Shown: positions 47,787 to 63,720, numbered from the stretch's first letter. The stretch is DNA of 64,000 nt from Branchiostoma floridae (GCF_000003815.2 NC_049991.1:15332202-15396201), one strand, 5' to 3'. The notes: generated by a model from the letters alone, not told the origin. Program-made: numbers and translations.

Positions 47787-48633
47787 CCATACTATTGTCA
47801 GTCTGAAGTCTATGATTCTTATTGCATTATATTTCATTTACCCCTATACACAAACTATATCTCCCCAATAAGTTCAAACTGGGAAGTTCTGTTACACATT
47901 GGCTGAATTCTACATAATCTCTCTGTACAGAAGGCAAGGCATACCAGGAATTCATGTACATCAGTGCCTATCACTATCAGAATGACTTCTTGGATCTCAA
48001 ATCATAAATCAACCATTACCTAAAGATGATTACAACATGATAACATAAATATATACATCCCATACACTGAAAGCAAATATTGCAAGTACAACACAACCTC
48101 TGTCATTTGGAAGAGCTTAAACTTACTAACTTATAGCTTAAAGCCTTTGATAAATAGGGAATTCGACGGATTCACTTAAAGTAGCAATACAAAAACATGC
48201 AAATTCTATCAACAAAACTGATGTTAAGCAGAGTTTTTCCCCTGTCAAAACTAAGCAGGTTCTGTAGCATGTAGTGGTTGAAAGCACCAGACACTTCCGG
48301 CAGGTTAAATAGCAAGTTAAAGGGACATTCAGCAAAGGCATTTTTTACCTCCTTTCACTATAGTTTTTAGTATTACCAATAATCCCTTCCAGAAATTCCT
48401 TACTAGCCCTTGCAACAAGTTCTACTCTACAATACTTAGTAACTGCTTGAATAAATCAGATAAAAAAATCATTTTGCACAAATATTTTAAACTACATTAT
48501 GTACCTGATCCCAATCTACAGTTCTCTGGTACAAACCACATAGCCACCTCTTCCTCTACTTTCTTTCATAATATAAACCATTGCAAGCAACTTTGACTGT
48601 CGATGTATAATCTCATCCACCGCTCTAGTACCA

Positions 48634-51782
<3,149 letters not shown>

Positions 51783-52698
51783 GGCTAGTTATAATCTCGG
51801 TGGATTCTCAAAATTTCTCATAAAGAGCTTACAGACGTACGAGGCAAAGGTTTTCGACGAAGGGCTGGTTACGTGTTCAACTTGTCGACCATTTTGAGTA
51901 GAACGTCACCTCTTCTTAGCGCCCTCTAGCGGAATTAGCTAACTTTGCAGTTCGATGCAATCACGTTTTCGGTTTGTTTCCTTCATTTCGTCTTGTATAA
52001 CGGTTAACTAACGTTTTGAAGTATAAGTTTTCTTTTCACTGTTTCGTACCTATCTCAGTCAACGGTAACCAAGTAAGTATTGTTGATAATATGCTTTTAC
52101 ACCATACAACTATACAATGTAAGAGAACAACAATGCAATGAATTCATCATGTCAGTCCATCATTTAAAGACCACCAACCAGTCTAATGAAAGATACTCTT
52201 GAGTCAGAAGTAATACGGTTTAATGGGACAGTGCAGATTGTTAATTAGGTGTTCTGCTTAAGTACAAATATTCTGTTTACAAATTCCATTTAAAAGGAAG
52301 AATCTTACACGAAAGTAAACACATGGTAAACTTAAATCACACACTTTTTTTATTATGAACTTTAATAGGCATGTAAGTTTACAGTGCAATAAACTTATCC
52401 TTCTTACAATGATCCTATTTGGGAAGACAATGATCAAGCTCCTTTTTCCAATTGTTGACAACTTAGTGCCACGTAATAACAATTAACATTGATCCCACTC
52501 CAAGAATAATATAATCCAGCTTCTGTATATACATTAATTCAACCATTTCTGAAATCAATTTTGCAGACTTACATTGCAAATTTTGCAAAAACAGAAAGCC
52601 TACGGTTTCATTAACTTAAGACTTTCACATCACATCAACTCCTTCTGTTAAATATTCCAGCTTTCCTTATCATCTAATCAGTTGCAAATGAGCTACCA
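51783..52698. other. Intergenic region between TVP23 start and ECI1 end
   Basis: It contains the TVP23 promoter side (51783-52080), which is less AT-rich and includes a GCCCTCTAGCGG block with no TATA box seen, and the ECI1 3' UTR. A minus-strand AATAAA candidate for ECI1 lies at 52354-52349. Nothing else is recognised. Confidence 0.6.
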
Positions 52699-55150
52699 TC
52701 ATTTTTTAGCCTTCAGCTTGTCTAGGTACTGTTGGATTGACAGTTGGACTGATTCCCTGGTGGTCTCATCCCTGAATGTCTGGATGTCCTCCTGCTTTCG
52801 TTTGCGCAGCTCGTCGAGGAGCGGCTTACGGGACGCCATCTTGGTGATGGCTCTGGCCTGGTCCGGAATCTTCAGCCAGTTCTTCACCTCTTCTTCAGCA
52901 ACAGTCTGTACATCTTCTATAGGCACCAGCTGAAAAATATCAAATACACATGCAACATCAGTTCTAAATTCAGGAAGAAAGTCAGGAATAGCCTGGTATC
53001 CAGCTGTAATATAGCTCCCGAGTCTCTTCTCTCCTCTTCGCAATTACGAAGAGGAGAGAAGAGACACGGGAGCTATATTACGGCTGGATACCAGGCTAAG
53101 TCAGGAATCCAGGGTAGTTTTTCCATATTCAGTATTAGCAAAAAGAGGCATACATGTCTCCACAAAAAAGTCCACATGATCTCTAACATCAATTTTGTCA
53201 ATTTGAGAGAGGAATGTACAATGTGTTCCTCTTCATTACAAGCTGCAACTCAATTTCTAACTTATCTACAATATACCCTCACCTCCTGCCATCTGCTCAT
53301 TTGTTAATCAAAATTTACCACACAGTGAGATCAAGAGAATTTGTACAGGTTTCTCTCTTCTTTAATGGCTCTCTGCCCTCTTTTTTCTCCTCTCTTATTC
53401 CCTCCCCTTCATCCTCCCTCTTTCCCTTTCTTTCCCTCCAGGCCCACCTTGTCCACCAGGCCCAGTTGTAAGGCCTTGTTAGATGGATACAGAGCACCGA
53501 CCATCAGGGCCATCTCAGCCTGCCTGTAGCCGATGGCATCAACCATCATCTGCCGCAGCCAGAACGGGGCAACTAGATCCAGCTGGGTCTCATTCAGCCC
53601 TGCAAAATTTGTCAAAATAATTAATGAGTAATTAATGAGTAAGAATGTACAAGAAACATCTTGACAATCCAAAATAGATTAAGATTAAGGGTGGACTGAT
53701 GAGGTTTTGTTTACTTTGGTTAATATTCCATCTCTTGACCCTGACTTCATGTTTCATAACTTATGACATAGGACATTTCAGTGGTACTGTTTTTTCACTT
53801 CACATGATAACCCAAACAGCACTAATCATTCTCAAGGTGGAGCTGTAATTAAGGACATCAGAGATCAGACACTGCAAAAAGTTGAGAAGGGTTTGGGATG
53901 AGTTGACCAGCGTGTTGGGCCAAGGTGACTGGGCCAAGTTGGTTAAGTGCCAAATCTTCCTGATCCCAGTAGCTTCAACTCTCCAGTGGAAAGTCGTTCA
54001 GCACCATGGAAAGTGTGCAGGTGGCTTCACTTGGCAGAATTTCCTCTTATTTACCTAAGTCCACAAATGAAGCTTTTTTTTAGAGTAATAGTAAAAAGCA
54101 AAATTATCAAAATCATATTCTAACACCATATAAGTTGAAGGGGCAACCCACTGTCTTCAAATGAAAGGAATAAGTTTACCTATCACAAAGTTTCCCTCTG
54201 CCATGATGCGGTAGTCACAGGCCAGACTGAGCAGGCACCCTCCGGCAGGGGAGTGGCCATTGATGGCTGCCATGGTAACCAGGCGGGAACCATACAAGGA
54301 TAGCCACATGTCCTGAACCTTCTCCCAGAACTGACCAACATAGTCAGGAGATTTCTGTAATAGGGAAGACATAACAACTTAGCATCAACTTCCAAGTTGT
54401 TCCACCCAGAGTCACCCTGAGGGCTTTGATATCTATCAGAAGTTGGAGACCTAATCATGTACATAAAAGGCCTTTATAATTAGACGACTTTGGATGGGAA
54501 AATGGAACAAGACAATTGGACAGGTATTTGGAACTACTGATGGGCCTGGCACAAACTCCCCCAACAAAATATATCTTTCTTTCTTTCGATACATTGTCTC
54601 AGCTTTTAGGTCTCGCGAGGATATCATTCATAAAATTAAATAGTGTGGCATATTTGGGGAATGTGGCTTGACGAAAATCTTAACTAACTTTAGACTTGAC
54701 ACAGTATATAAATTTACATTTGAAAGGTCCACAGAGTACAAATCAAGTGACCTCTGACACACTGACGTGTGCACAATCGCTCTTTTTATTTCCTCAAATC
54801 ACCTGATAAAGTTCCAAGATGTCCAGCCCAGCACAGAAGACTTTCGGTTTGTTAGAAGTCAGGATGAGTGCCCTGCAACTCTTGTCCTTCTCCAGCTCTT
54901 CAAAACAACTCCTGAGGGACAGCAGCAGAGCGGTGTTCAAACTGTTGACGGGAGGGTTGTTCATCCGGACCGTCGCGATGCCACTCTTCTCATCCTTACT
55001 GACTAGCACGTTCTCACTGCTTGTGCTAGATAGTCTACCGTTCGCTAGTGCACTAGTAGGGGATCTTTTTAGAGATAAGTTTGAGCCTAAAGGAAAAGTT
55101 TTGACAAACTTTCTCCAGACTCGCCCGCCAGATGCTATGAACGTCGCCAT
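52699..55150 (-). CDS. ECI1: ECI1, mitochondrial enoyl-CoA delta isomerase 1, complete
   Basis: Crotonase-fold enzyme that moves 3-cis or 3-trans double bonds to 2-trans enoyl-CoA so that unsaturated fatty acids can enter beta-oxidation in the mitochondrial matrix. Four minus-strand exons: 54803-55150, 54180-54354, 53448-53599 and 52699-52929. They total 906 nt, 301 residues plus stop, against 302 in human. The N-terminus (MATFIASGGRVWRKFVKTF) is basic with no acidic residue, as expected for a matrix-targeting peptide. Landmarks are NNPPVNSLN, ILTSNKPKVFCAGLDI (oxyanion-hole region), INGHSPAGGC, CDYRI and GLNETQLDLVAPFWL. Glu178 in LNETQL sits at the position I know as the catalytic glutamate of mitochondrial isomerases. 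The C-terminus ends KLKAKK, with no peroxisomal SKL-like signal, favouring ECI1 over ECI2. Confidence 0.95.
52989..53098. mobile_element. Near-perfect palindromic MITE in ECI1 intron 3
   Basis: Two 52-bp arms differ at two positions and flank a 6-bp loop (CAATTA). The ends are TAGCCTGGTATCCAGC and GCTGGATACCAGGCTA. The flanking sequence GTCAGGAA occurs on both sides (52981-52988 and 53100-53107), an 8-bp target duplication give or take one base. Confidence 0.9.
53884..53945. repeat. Degenerate copies of the 22-bp minisatellite in ECI1 intron 2
   Basis: The blocks GATGAGTTGACCAGCGTGTT and GGGCCAAGTTGG match the unit of the array at 11054-11290. About two to three units are present. Confidence 0.65.
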
Positions 55151-55155
55151 CTTGG
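55140..55155 (-). promoter_or_regulatory. YY1-like motif over the ECI1 start codon
   Basis: On the minus strand CCAAGATGGCGACGTT matches the YY1 core AANATGGCNGC closely and includes the initiator ATG. YY1 sites at or just after the start of transcription are common in metazoan housekeeping genes. Confidence 0.5.
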
Positions 55156-55435
55156 TACTCTCGTTCCCAAGCTTAAAATTAACCGCTTACTACTCAAAGA
55201 AAGCGAAACAAAGGTATTGAGCCATAGATTTGATATGAGAAGTTTTGATAAAAATAGTTCATCGATTTATCATAAACGATTAACGCAATTTCCTTTTGTT
55301 TTTGCCCAGCAGCTATGCATGATACACTACCCTGGATACGAGTTTCAATGACCTTTAACCTCACTGACCCCCTTTGTTGCTAGCGCGCGGACAACAAATT
55401 CTGTGCAGTCAACTTTCCTGCTTTTCGATGATTTT

Positions 55436-55466
55436 ATGCCTTTTGTTGGGTATCTGCTGGCCCGAA
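55436..55466 (+). CDS. Candidate first coding exon of an unrecognised plus-strand gene
   Basis: ATG at 55436 opens MPFVGYLLAR plus one base, then a good donor, GTAAGTCT. It would be head-to-head with ECI1 about 285 bp away. The phase (1) fits the exon at 58402-58482. I do not recognise the peptide. The exon could instead be part of a divergent non-coding RNA. Confidence 0.3.
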
Positions 55467-55799
55467 GTAAGTCTAAAAGGTAGGTGATGATCTTGTGGTA
55501 TATTCCTTGTGCAGGATCTCGATGTAAGTTGGGCCAAAGTCTACAACCAAGGCCGAAAATGAAGTAAATGGGGTCATGGAGCATGGGTCTTTGGACACTA
55601 TTGAAAAATGGAAACTTCGTTAGAAGTAAAACCATATTTGGTTAAACTACAAAGTTTAACTTGTCTTAAGTTCCAAATACTTGAGCATAGAATCACGTCA
55701 ACCATTGTTAAGAATACAACTCATCCTCAGCCAAAAAGAAACCAGGAACATTCCATTTTTATTACGCAAAGTCGCAAACGTCATATCTGACAGTAACAC

Positions 55800-55869
55800 A
55801 AATGATGATGATGATGTTGTAATGATGAGGTGATGATGTTGATGATGATGATGATGATGATGATGATGT
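55800..55869. repeat. GAT/ATG trinucleotide microsatellite
   Basis: A nearly continuous run of GAT units with a few interruptions, including eight or more uninterrupted repeats at its right end. Confidence 0.9.
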
Positions 55870-57249
55870 AACAGACAAAAAGACCAGGAGTGGACCAGGA
55901 TTGTGCTCAATCATTTGTGACAAGCTTTTATGCTAAAAAGATGCGTAAAAATGCACCCTAATTTACAAGAAAAAAATGTATTCTGCCAAAAAGCCAGAAT
56001 GAAGCAAAAATTGTTGTAGGGGGCAAAATGGCATTATCATAAAACTTTTACGTATAATGTTAGATACTTTCAAGGGAAACATATTTTTTGCTCTGTTCCT
56101 TCTTGTTCCTTCATTCCAAACAAATAAGGTCATTGACCATGACCAGATGACTGTCGCCATGGTTACTGAAAATGTAGAAGATGCCTATTGTGTTACATAT
56201 GAATTCAGCAAGTGGCAGGACAGTTAGTGTGGCTGGTCACCATATGTATGATTCTATGAATGTGTTAAGAGTAAGACATGCATGTTAATGTGAATATTCT
56301 GTAATTGCTTGCAAACTTTTTTTAGTTACTATCTTTTTTTTTAGTTCCTCCTGGATTGTCCCTTTTTGTAATGTTTGTAGAATACGGTAACTTCAGCTTT
56401 GCAAAAAAACTGACATAATGTGTTGCCAACATAGCATTGATGTAAATTAACATCAGACTATATGTTGAGAATACTCGCCCAGATATTTATCAGTACAGTA
56501 ATTCACTGAGTGGTCACCACACCTAAATACTGATCCTCCAATTACTGCTCCCCTGACAACAAATCACAGGGTTGCACTGTTTATGTGGGTTGACTTATAA
56601 CTTAGTACAGATTCACACTTGAAGTGCAATCTACATTGTATTCCCAACAAAAATTGTATAATCAACTAGTATATAAAGGATTGATATAATTTTTCAAATG
56701 TTGTTTATTCTACTAAAAAAATACCTTCAACAGCCAGTATTCACAATCATGAAACATTACATGGTGTTGCTGTGGTAACTAAGTATTCCTTTGACAGAGT
56801 AGTTCTCCTTCATTGGGTAAGCCTGTCTGAAAATCAGTGCTGTGAAATCCTTGGATTCACATAATCTCAAAGCAAATGTTGTGCTGAAAGATGGTAACAA
56901 TTTCTGACTGCCTTGGTTTAAACAAGGACCCAAGGTTTAAAGGCATCCATAAGAGGATGGTGACACATTGATTCTCTAACTTCATTTTAGGTAGAATTCA
57001 GGATGGCCAGATCAGTTAAGATCTTTTTTAAACTTGCAAAATAAGTTTCAACGTGTATTAATTCTAAACCAATGTTCCACCATGAATTGCAATGCTTACT
57101 TGTTAATTAATTTAATGTACAAAAATTCCATTGCCTAGGAGACCATCTGACAATAAAAACACTCTTCGATACTATTGAAAACCGTAATCCACTTTGCCAA
57201 AGTGTTTGCCCATGGTGACCAATAAGGTGATCATTGTTTGATAAGGGCA

Positions 57250-57560
57250 CACACCAAGAGAAAGTTTGAGCGTTTGAATTAAGACTGATAAAATATTGAT
57301 CAGTTGAAGTATTAGACTAGTGCTTATGTACCATTGTAGTTAAAAAAAGGAACATATCAGCATTGTGCTGAAAAGTTACCCTTTGGAATGGCATGGCTGA
57401 CATTTGTTATTATTGTCGTAATGTTATTATGGGGTGTGACGTAAAGTTTGAGTGTTTAAATCAAGACTGATTAAATATTAATCTATTAAAGCAAGGTAAA
57501 AGCTCCTTGGTTGAAGTAAGGGATTTTGTGCTGCTGTAGTTAAAAAAGAAAGTTATTTCT
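57250..57560. repeat. Diverged direct repeat, about 190-bp offset
   Basis: AAAGTTTGAGCGTTTGAATT with AAGACTGATAAAATATTGAT recurs about 190 bp later as AAAGTTTGAGTGTTTAAATC with AAGACTGATTAAATATTAAT. Both are followed by a GTAGTTAAAAAA block. Confidence 0.7.
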
Positions 57561-58401
57561 ATCCCCCACCAGTAACAGTTTGAGAGTTTTTGTATGATTA
57601 AGTCTGTGACATTATCAACGTTAACAAAACATTGCAAATTGTCATGAGAGACCACAGAATCTAATTTTATTGCTGAGACTTGAAGCCATTGCTCCCAAAC
57701 TCACTTCAGCTTGTAAATTTCCTTTTCCACTGTACAAACCTGTCTGTCATAGCCAGTGTTCCCTGCCCAGTGTTGTTTCTGCTTAGATACTTGAATTAAT
57801 TTACAGCCACATGTCTACATTAGATGTTATAACATCAGATAAGGTGACAGGCTGGGTTGACACAGTTCAGCAAACTGTATTGTAGTTTTACAAGCAACAT
57901 TTAGAGCATCATCAACAGAAAGGTTTGAGAACAGCGGTGTGTAAATACACTCTCCACGGTTTGTGCCCATGTTTTTCAGAGTCAGAGCGTTCGATGTCCT
58001 CCTGGCCATTCATGTCATTCCCTACTTACCGATACAAAAGACACCACGGAAAAAATGTCGACTTTGTTTGAAGACAAATAATTGGTACTTTTTGTGAGTC
58101 GACAATTGTGTTTGTTATTTCATGACTGATGGCTTAATTGTTCAATTATGACTTATTTATGAAGATGTTAAATAGTTGTCAGGTAAACAATGGCCATAAG
58201 GGACAGTCCAGCATTCTGACAGTTGCATTTTAGACAGTGCTTAATTATAATCAATTGATATTCTTGCCTAAATACATTTATGTTCCTACAATTTACTCAA
58301 ATGAAATAGTCAAGAAATTACAATCAGACTGTTTCTATTATGTCAGTCATCACTTCTCAGTCAACCCACCCTCAGAGGTTTATGAACTGTCCCCTTTGCA
58401 G

Positions 58402-58482
58402 CTGTCCCAACTTCCAGTGCTCCCAGATCAACACTGACTGAAAGTCAGCTCAGCAACAGCAAACTCTCAGGGCAAAGTGGAG
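58402..58482 (+). CDS. Candidate internal coding exon, Ser/Thr-rich
   Basis: An 81-nt interval between CCCCTTTGCAG and GTGAGT. Entered in phase 1, it is open and reads VPTSSAPRSTLTESQLSNSK then LSGQSG, leaving in phase 1; the other two frames stop. Splice signals are strong. It joins in phase to 55436-55466. A further possible exon is near 62972-63051 (TNTSPSSEGFIWDDSGG, donor GTCTTG), with weaker splice sites. Confidence 0.35.
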
Positions 58483-58676
58483 GTGAGTCTACTGCAAATT
58501 CTTCCCCATTCTATTTCACACTTAAGAATTAGAGAGTTAGAGAGTTAGACTTTTTAGCATGGTATGCTGTCTGCTGTCTGGGAGACTGTGTCAATGTTTT
58601 GGAAGTCCATCCACTGCCTTTCTCCACACACTCCTGAATGATTCTACTTCCCACTGCTTAGCAGCATTGAAAACCC

Positions 58677-58898
58677 AGGGCTGTCTCCAGCACCCATCCC
58701 TATGTCCGTCCTGGATCAGAAATTTGTTTGTAACCCCATCCATCCAAAAAAACTGAACTTCTGAGTACATAAGATTGATGAAAATGTGTTTTCATAGGCT
58801 TGAAATGACAGTTTTAATTTGACAAGGAAATTCAACAACATTGGCTCCCAAACAATGAGAGGGACAGGGAAAAAATGTAAAGGTGGAGACACAGCCCT
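58677..58898. mobile_element. MITE-like element with AGGGCTGTCTCCA termini (copy C)
   Basis: The left end AGGGCTGTCTCCAG and right end TGGAGACACAGCCCT are inverted relatives of each other, differing by a 2-nt insertion. The interior shares ordered blocks with 39597-39790 and 44497-44682. This is the most complete of the three copies. No target duplication is evident. Confidence 0.65.
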
Positions 58899-60465
58899 AA
58901 CTGAGCCAGAAGTATTCTTAGTAGAACCAGTCTGTCCCTCTGCCCTGAAGAACGTAGCAGAAGGACTTTGCAGGTAATTATTGGTGTTAGTTGTATACAA
59001 AAAACCTTAATGCCCAGTGATTTACCGGCATAATGAAACTATTCACGGATGAAAGGGACTGCCTGTTTGAACACTCCGGTTGCTCTGGCCAAAAATGTGA
59101 CTTGTATTGGCCTGGTATTCTGAGCAATGGGGCAAAATGGCTGACTAAACTGGGAAAGAAACTTGCTGTACTGAAGGAATACTTATATTATTAGAATACA
59201 GTATATATGAACTTTATTGCACGACATTTTTACATGGTACAATGTATGGCAACGACTATTACACAAAGTACAAAATAGGTGTATAGAATAAGACAACATC
59301 CTAATTAACATAACAAGAAGGGCTAACACATTCTTTGATATAGTGTTACAATCATGAGTTGGGCTAATCACGAGTGACATTATCCTTTCTAATAGCAAAG
59401 CAGTCTCTAATTTCTAAAGATATATACAAATCTGTCTGTAGCATCGAGTCTCTTGAAATCTGCTGTACTGGATTCAACAAATGTGAATACATGAATGGCG
59501 TTGAGTTATGTTGCTGCTGTGTTAGTATGTTTTAAGAACATCTACCGTTGAGTGCACTTGAATGGATCAAAGCTTACAAGACCAAAAGGCTTATCCTCTT
59601 AGCTCATCCATCATTGAGTCCGTGTCTGTCAACATCTTTGAACTTGTGTAACGCATCTGCTGTTAGGCTTTCAACAGTAACGTGGCAAGATATGCTATAT
59701 TTAAGTACCAGACTCCTATTTCTAAAAGGTGTGATCATGCATAGTGAACCGTCACTGTCTACTGCACCATCCCGCACTTCTGCATTTTAGTGTCATTCAT
59801 ATTTACTTTTTTTTTTTCAAAAGTGTCACAGGTAAGATTCTGTTATGTCTTCTTAATTACAAATTTACAAAGTCCCAAGATTTAGAAAAAATAACTCTTT
59901 GAGTCAGCTCAAGAAAACATCCACTGAATGCCTTGCAAGGAATGACCTGAGCCCTGATGAGCTGTCAAGTTAAAGGAAAGTTTCTTACAATTACGGACCA
60001 CTAGACCTATCCCTTCCACAGATTTCTGAAGACAGCAGTAAGTAGACACACCAACCGTGATTTGATACAGCAGGACTTGTAAATCCTGTGTGTGAATGAT
60101 GAGTTTGCTTAAAGATTTGTAAGAGGGAGATTTATCTTAAGAACCTGTAAGCATGCCACAGGACAGGTGTTTCCAGTAAGTATGTAGGTCCCGTGCAAGC
60201 TGTACTTGTTTATACAGGTAACACCGTGTCTCCAGAATACGTGCCTCTCTCACCCCATTTGGTCAGGATAATGTCCCTCTGTTTGTCAGCAGACATTTTA
60301 ACACCACTCTGAAGTACTGGACGGTTGCTAGGTTACCTGCACAGGTGTATGCACACCTGGAAAGGTAAACCCTTTCATTTCCTCTATCTAGGTAGCCTGG
60401 GTTACTTGTGTGGTGTCTGTGAGGAGTTTCAGAACACTTTTTGCCAAAAGAGTGGAGTCAAATGG

Positions 60466-60745
60466 CAGAGTGGCTAGGCTAGTACACAATATGAAGAGGT
60501 TACTGGTTCGATTCCTCTGACCTCCTTGGCTCGTAGAAGTTGTGTCACTTTACTCAAATTTCATCACTTCTGAGTCTTCACCCAGCTGTCAAAATGGTTT
60601 ATCTGATTTTGATTGGGGAAGTGAAAGGCGGTGGGAGGACATCTAGAGCTCTGACTTAGGTACCTTAGACACAGTGATAACATCAACAACCTACTGCCCC
60701 ACAGGCTCAATAGGCTATGGGACTATCTTTACCTCTTTTTTTATG
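60466..60745 (+). mobile_element. tRNA-derived SINE
   Basis: ATGGCAGAGTGGCTAGGCTA (A-box TGGCAGAGTGG) and GGTTCGATTCC (B-box) sit at tRNA spacing, followed by a tail ending CTACTGCCCCACAGGCTCAA. It is the best-preserved head among the SINEs here. Confidence 0.75.
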
Positions 60746-63252
60746 CCAAAAGAGGACATCGACATACTCTGGATTTTTAATCGCCTTGACTCCCTTGAGT
60801 GCTTGAGTTTGTGTCAACTGAACTTCTATTTCTAAGCTTCAAATTTCAAAGTAAACCTCAGCCTTGATGACCTTCAAAACTGATTAAACTTGGTCAATAT
60901 AGAGCTTTAAATGTCACTAATGTCTGCAACTGTTGTCTGTCATTTAGATCTGACGTAAAATCTATACAAACATTCTTGGAACATTTATCATCAATCATCA
61001 TATTATTTCATGACACAAATTTTCTCCAGTTCAAAGGAGCAAGTCTATGCTGTTTTAAAGGCAATGTCCGTAATGAATACTTGCTGTCTTGAGTCCATAT
61101 CAGTGTATTTGGTAGTCAGAGAGATTGCATTCAGCCCAAACAGTGGAGTCCGCCGGCACTGATAAATGTCTCCAAGCCTTTACAAAGAATCAGTCACACC
61201 CGACCTTTACACACACACAGACCATTAAGTAGATCCTCTGGCCTGTAAAAAGTGACACATTTGTCACCTACTTATCGCTGGATGATGGAAAACTGCTGTC
61301 CTCAATCTGTCATAGCATTGGCTAAACCCTGGGGTGTGGATAAGGATGACGGACAGGTGTACAACAACAATGGCACCTGGAGAACAAAACTTCAAGAACC
61401 TTGTTTGAAAGTGACAGATAAGATAAGAACTTTATTGCACGGCATTTGTTAGGGGTGAAGGTCTTCATCCCAGATCAGTACTGGCAAGGATCCACAGCTT
61501 CAGACCCATTATATGTAGAGGGTTGCTCATATGGGTCAAGGACTTAAATGTACGTATTACTAAGAAATTTGAGAACAACCAAGTATCAAGATACTAGTTC
61601 ACTACTACTGACGCTACATGTTACTTTTGTTAGTAGGCAACATCAAATTTCTTGGTTTTCACATTTAAGAAAACAACTTTACACTGGAATTTCAAGATGA
61701 AAACAGAGTCTGAGGAGAAAGCCTTTTTAATGCATTTGCCTGTTCTGCAAACCTCTCAAGTCTCTTTTGTTCTTTCCGCAAATAGCAAATAGTGAGCAAA
61801 TAGCAGAGGGGACGAAAGAATCTTGGCATGCACAGCTATAATAGGTTTGGATGCCAGGCTATTGTATTGGTGTGCATACGTAGTTTCAGGGAGTCAACAG
61901 AGTCAAATGCAAGTTTCCTTCCTATAATTTTATATGTACATTATCATTTTGCAAGCCAGTAAAAATCCTGACTACAGTACTACTAATATCTCCGCAACCT
62001 AACCTCTGCTTAGAGAATACATGTAGCCCTCTATTTTCATTGTGCCTTGATTGCTGAAACTGCTGAAACTGTGCAAGAACCAGCATATTAAATTGGTGTG
62101 GCCTGCAGTGAGATCTTTCCAGGCTCTTTTGACAATTTCAGGTTTGAGTAACTGAATCTGAGTTGGAAAGTAACCGTATCATATAGTTCCTCTTTTCAGA
62201 AAATCATGTGCATGTACTGACTTCCTGCTTTTTGTGTTAGTGTGATCTTTGACCATTTGCAAAATGTATATATCAGCCCACCTGAGACTGAAAGCATATA
62301 TGGCCATTTAATACCATTAGGAGTCGTTTGCTTATGCCTTTGTCAACACAAACCTCAAAGGGTTCAAGTGAATGATTGTTACTTTCAGCAGCCTCCATTA
62401 ATTATACATGGAACTTGTAAAATCCAAATCACTTATTCAAACATGTACAAAGATGTAAGTCAAGTTGGTTGGCCTCTAATGTGTGTGTATGGTATAAAGG
62501 TACACAAATTTCACAATATACAATAGACTTTTAATACCTGTGTTTTGTAACAACTTTTTCATTCAATGTTATGTCTAACATTACCCAACCTTTGTGAACA
62601 TGCAGTGTATTCAAACATGACAGTTATCAACAAACATTGAAAGCTGTTCAGCTATTGTTGAGAATATATTAGTTTATTTTCACTGTAATAGGAGCTTTTC
62701 ATGACGCAAATCATTAATCTATGGACTAGTTCCCGACTTATCCCTGTTCTAACTCTCATTATGCTAGAAATGTCTTCCGCACCATCGAACAAATGCTCTT
62801 TATTCAAGCAACAAAAAAACTCCCTGTCGGCGGATCTTCTAAAAAGCTTACTTCATTGCAACACATAAAGCTTTTGTCCAACCTTAGCTTTGATTGATGG
62901 ACTTTGGGTACATTTGTCTCAAGTCTCCTGCCCGTTTCATACACCTGTGGTGGTTGCCATAGTAACAAATACATCACCGAGCAGCGAGGGTTTTATCTGG
63001 GACGACTCTGGTGGCCGATCTCACTCCCGCCTTCCACACAAGGTCTTGAAGGTCAGCCCGGCTTCTAAGCCGCCTCCCCAGGAACAAATCCCGGAATTGT
63101 GAGAGTTAATGTCGCCCAGTCGGGGAGAAGAATAGCACCAGTGAGGTGCTGTCGTGTTGAAGGGTTTCGGCGGCGACGCTTGCAGGTCGTTAAACTCATC
63201 AAAGATTTACAGCCCATTGGGTCTAACCTGCTGCATAAATATCACGTTAAAT

Positions 63253-63720
63253 CATTATAGAGGCAGCGAGATATCTGGCTAGTTGTTGGCTGGGCTCAGT
63301 GGCCTCATGAGGTGATTTTCTTGTCTTGGTATTGAGTGAACTCAAGTGTGGGATCTGTGTCTTCAAGATTTGGGGTTAGTTGACAAGCTTTTCTAAATCT
63401 GGTAATGTTTACTGAAGGATCTTTTATGGGTTGCTAAGTCTTTGTCAAGGGCTGAACTGAAGTACATGAACTTGTAGTGTACATGTCATTGTAGAGGCAG
63501 CACGGTATCCAGCTATAGTTGTTTGCCTGGCTCAGTGGCTTCATGAGGTGATTTTCTTGTCTTATATAGCATTTAGTGAACTGGAGCGTGGGATCTGTGT
63601 CTTCCAGATTTGGGGTTAGTTGACACTTAGCTTTTCTAAATCTGATGATGTTTACTGAAGGATCTTTTATGGGTTGCTAAGTCATTGTAAAATGTGTACA
63701 TGAACTTGTAGTGTTGTAGG
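63253..63720. repeat. Tandem duplication of a 234-bp unit
   Basis: Units 63253-63486 and 63487-63720 share CATTRTAGAGGCAGC, CATGAGGTGATTTTCTTGTC, GGGATCTGTGTCTTC, TTTGGGGTTAGTTGACA and TTTACTGAAGGATCTTTTAT in register, with scattered substitutions and small indels. Confidence 0.9.

Larger units (their letters stand above)
46908..48633. other. 3' intergenic/UTR region between CCDC40 and TVP23
   Basis: Convergent gene ends. It holds the CCDC40 3' UTR with a polyadenylation signal at 47544 and, on the minus strand, the TVP23 3' UTR, with an AATAAA candidate at 47786-47781. No coding exon is seen. Confidence 0.7.

Noticed and set aside
53884-53945. A possible ECI1 exon near the minisatellite fragment
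   Set aside because: ECI1 exons 2 and 3 join in phase with full family coverage, leaving no missing residues between them.
57827-58009. Minus-strand frame and an ATG reading MNGQEDIERSDSEKHGHK
   Set aside because: The composition is suggestive, but there is no convincing splice site or family match, so it is not called.
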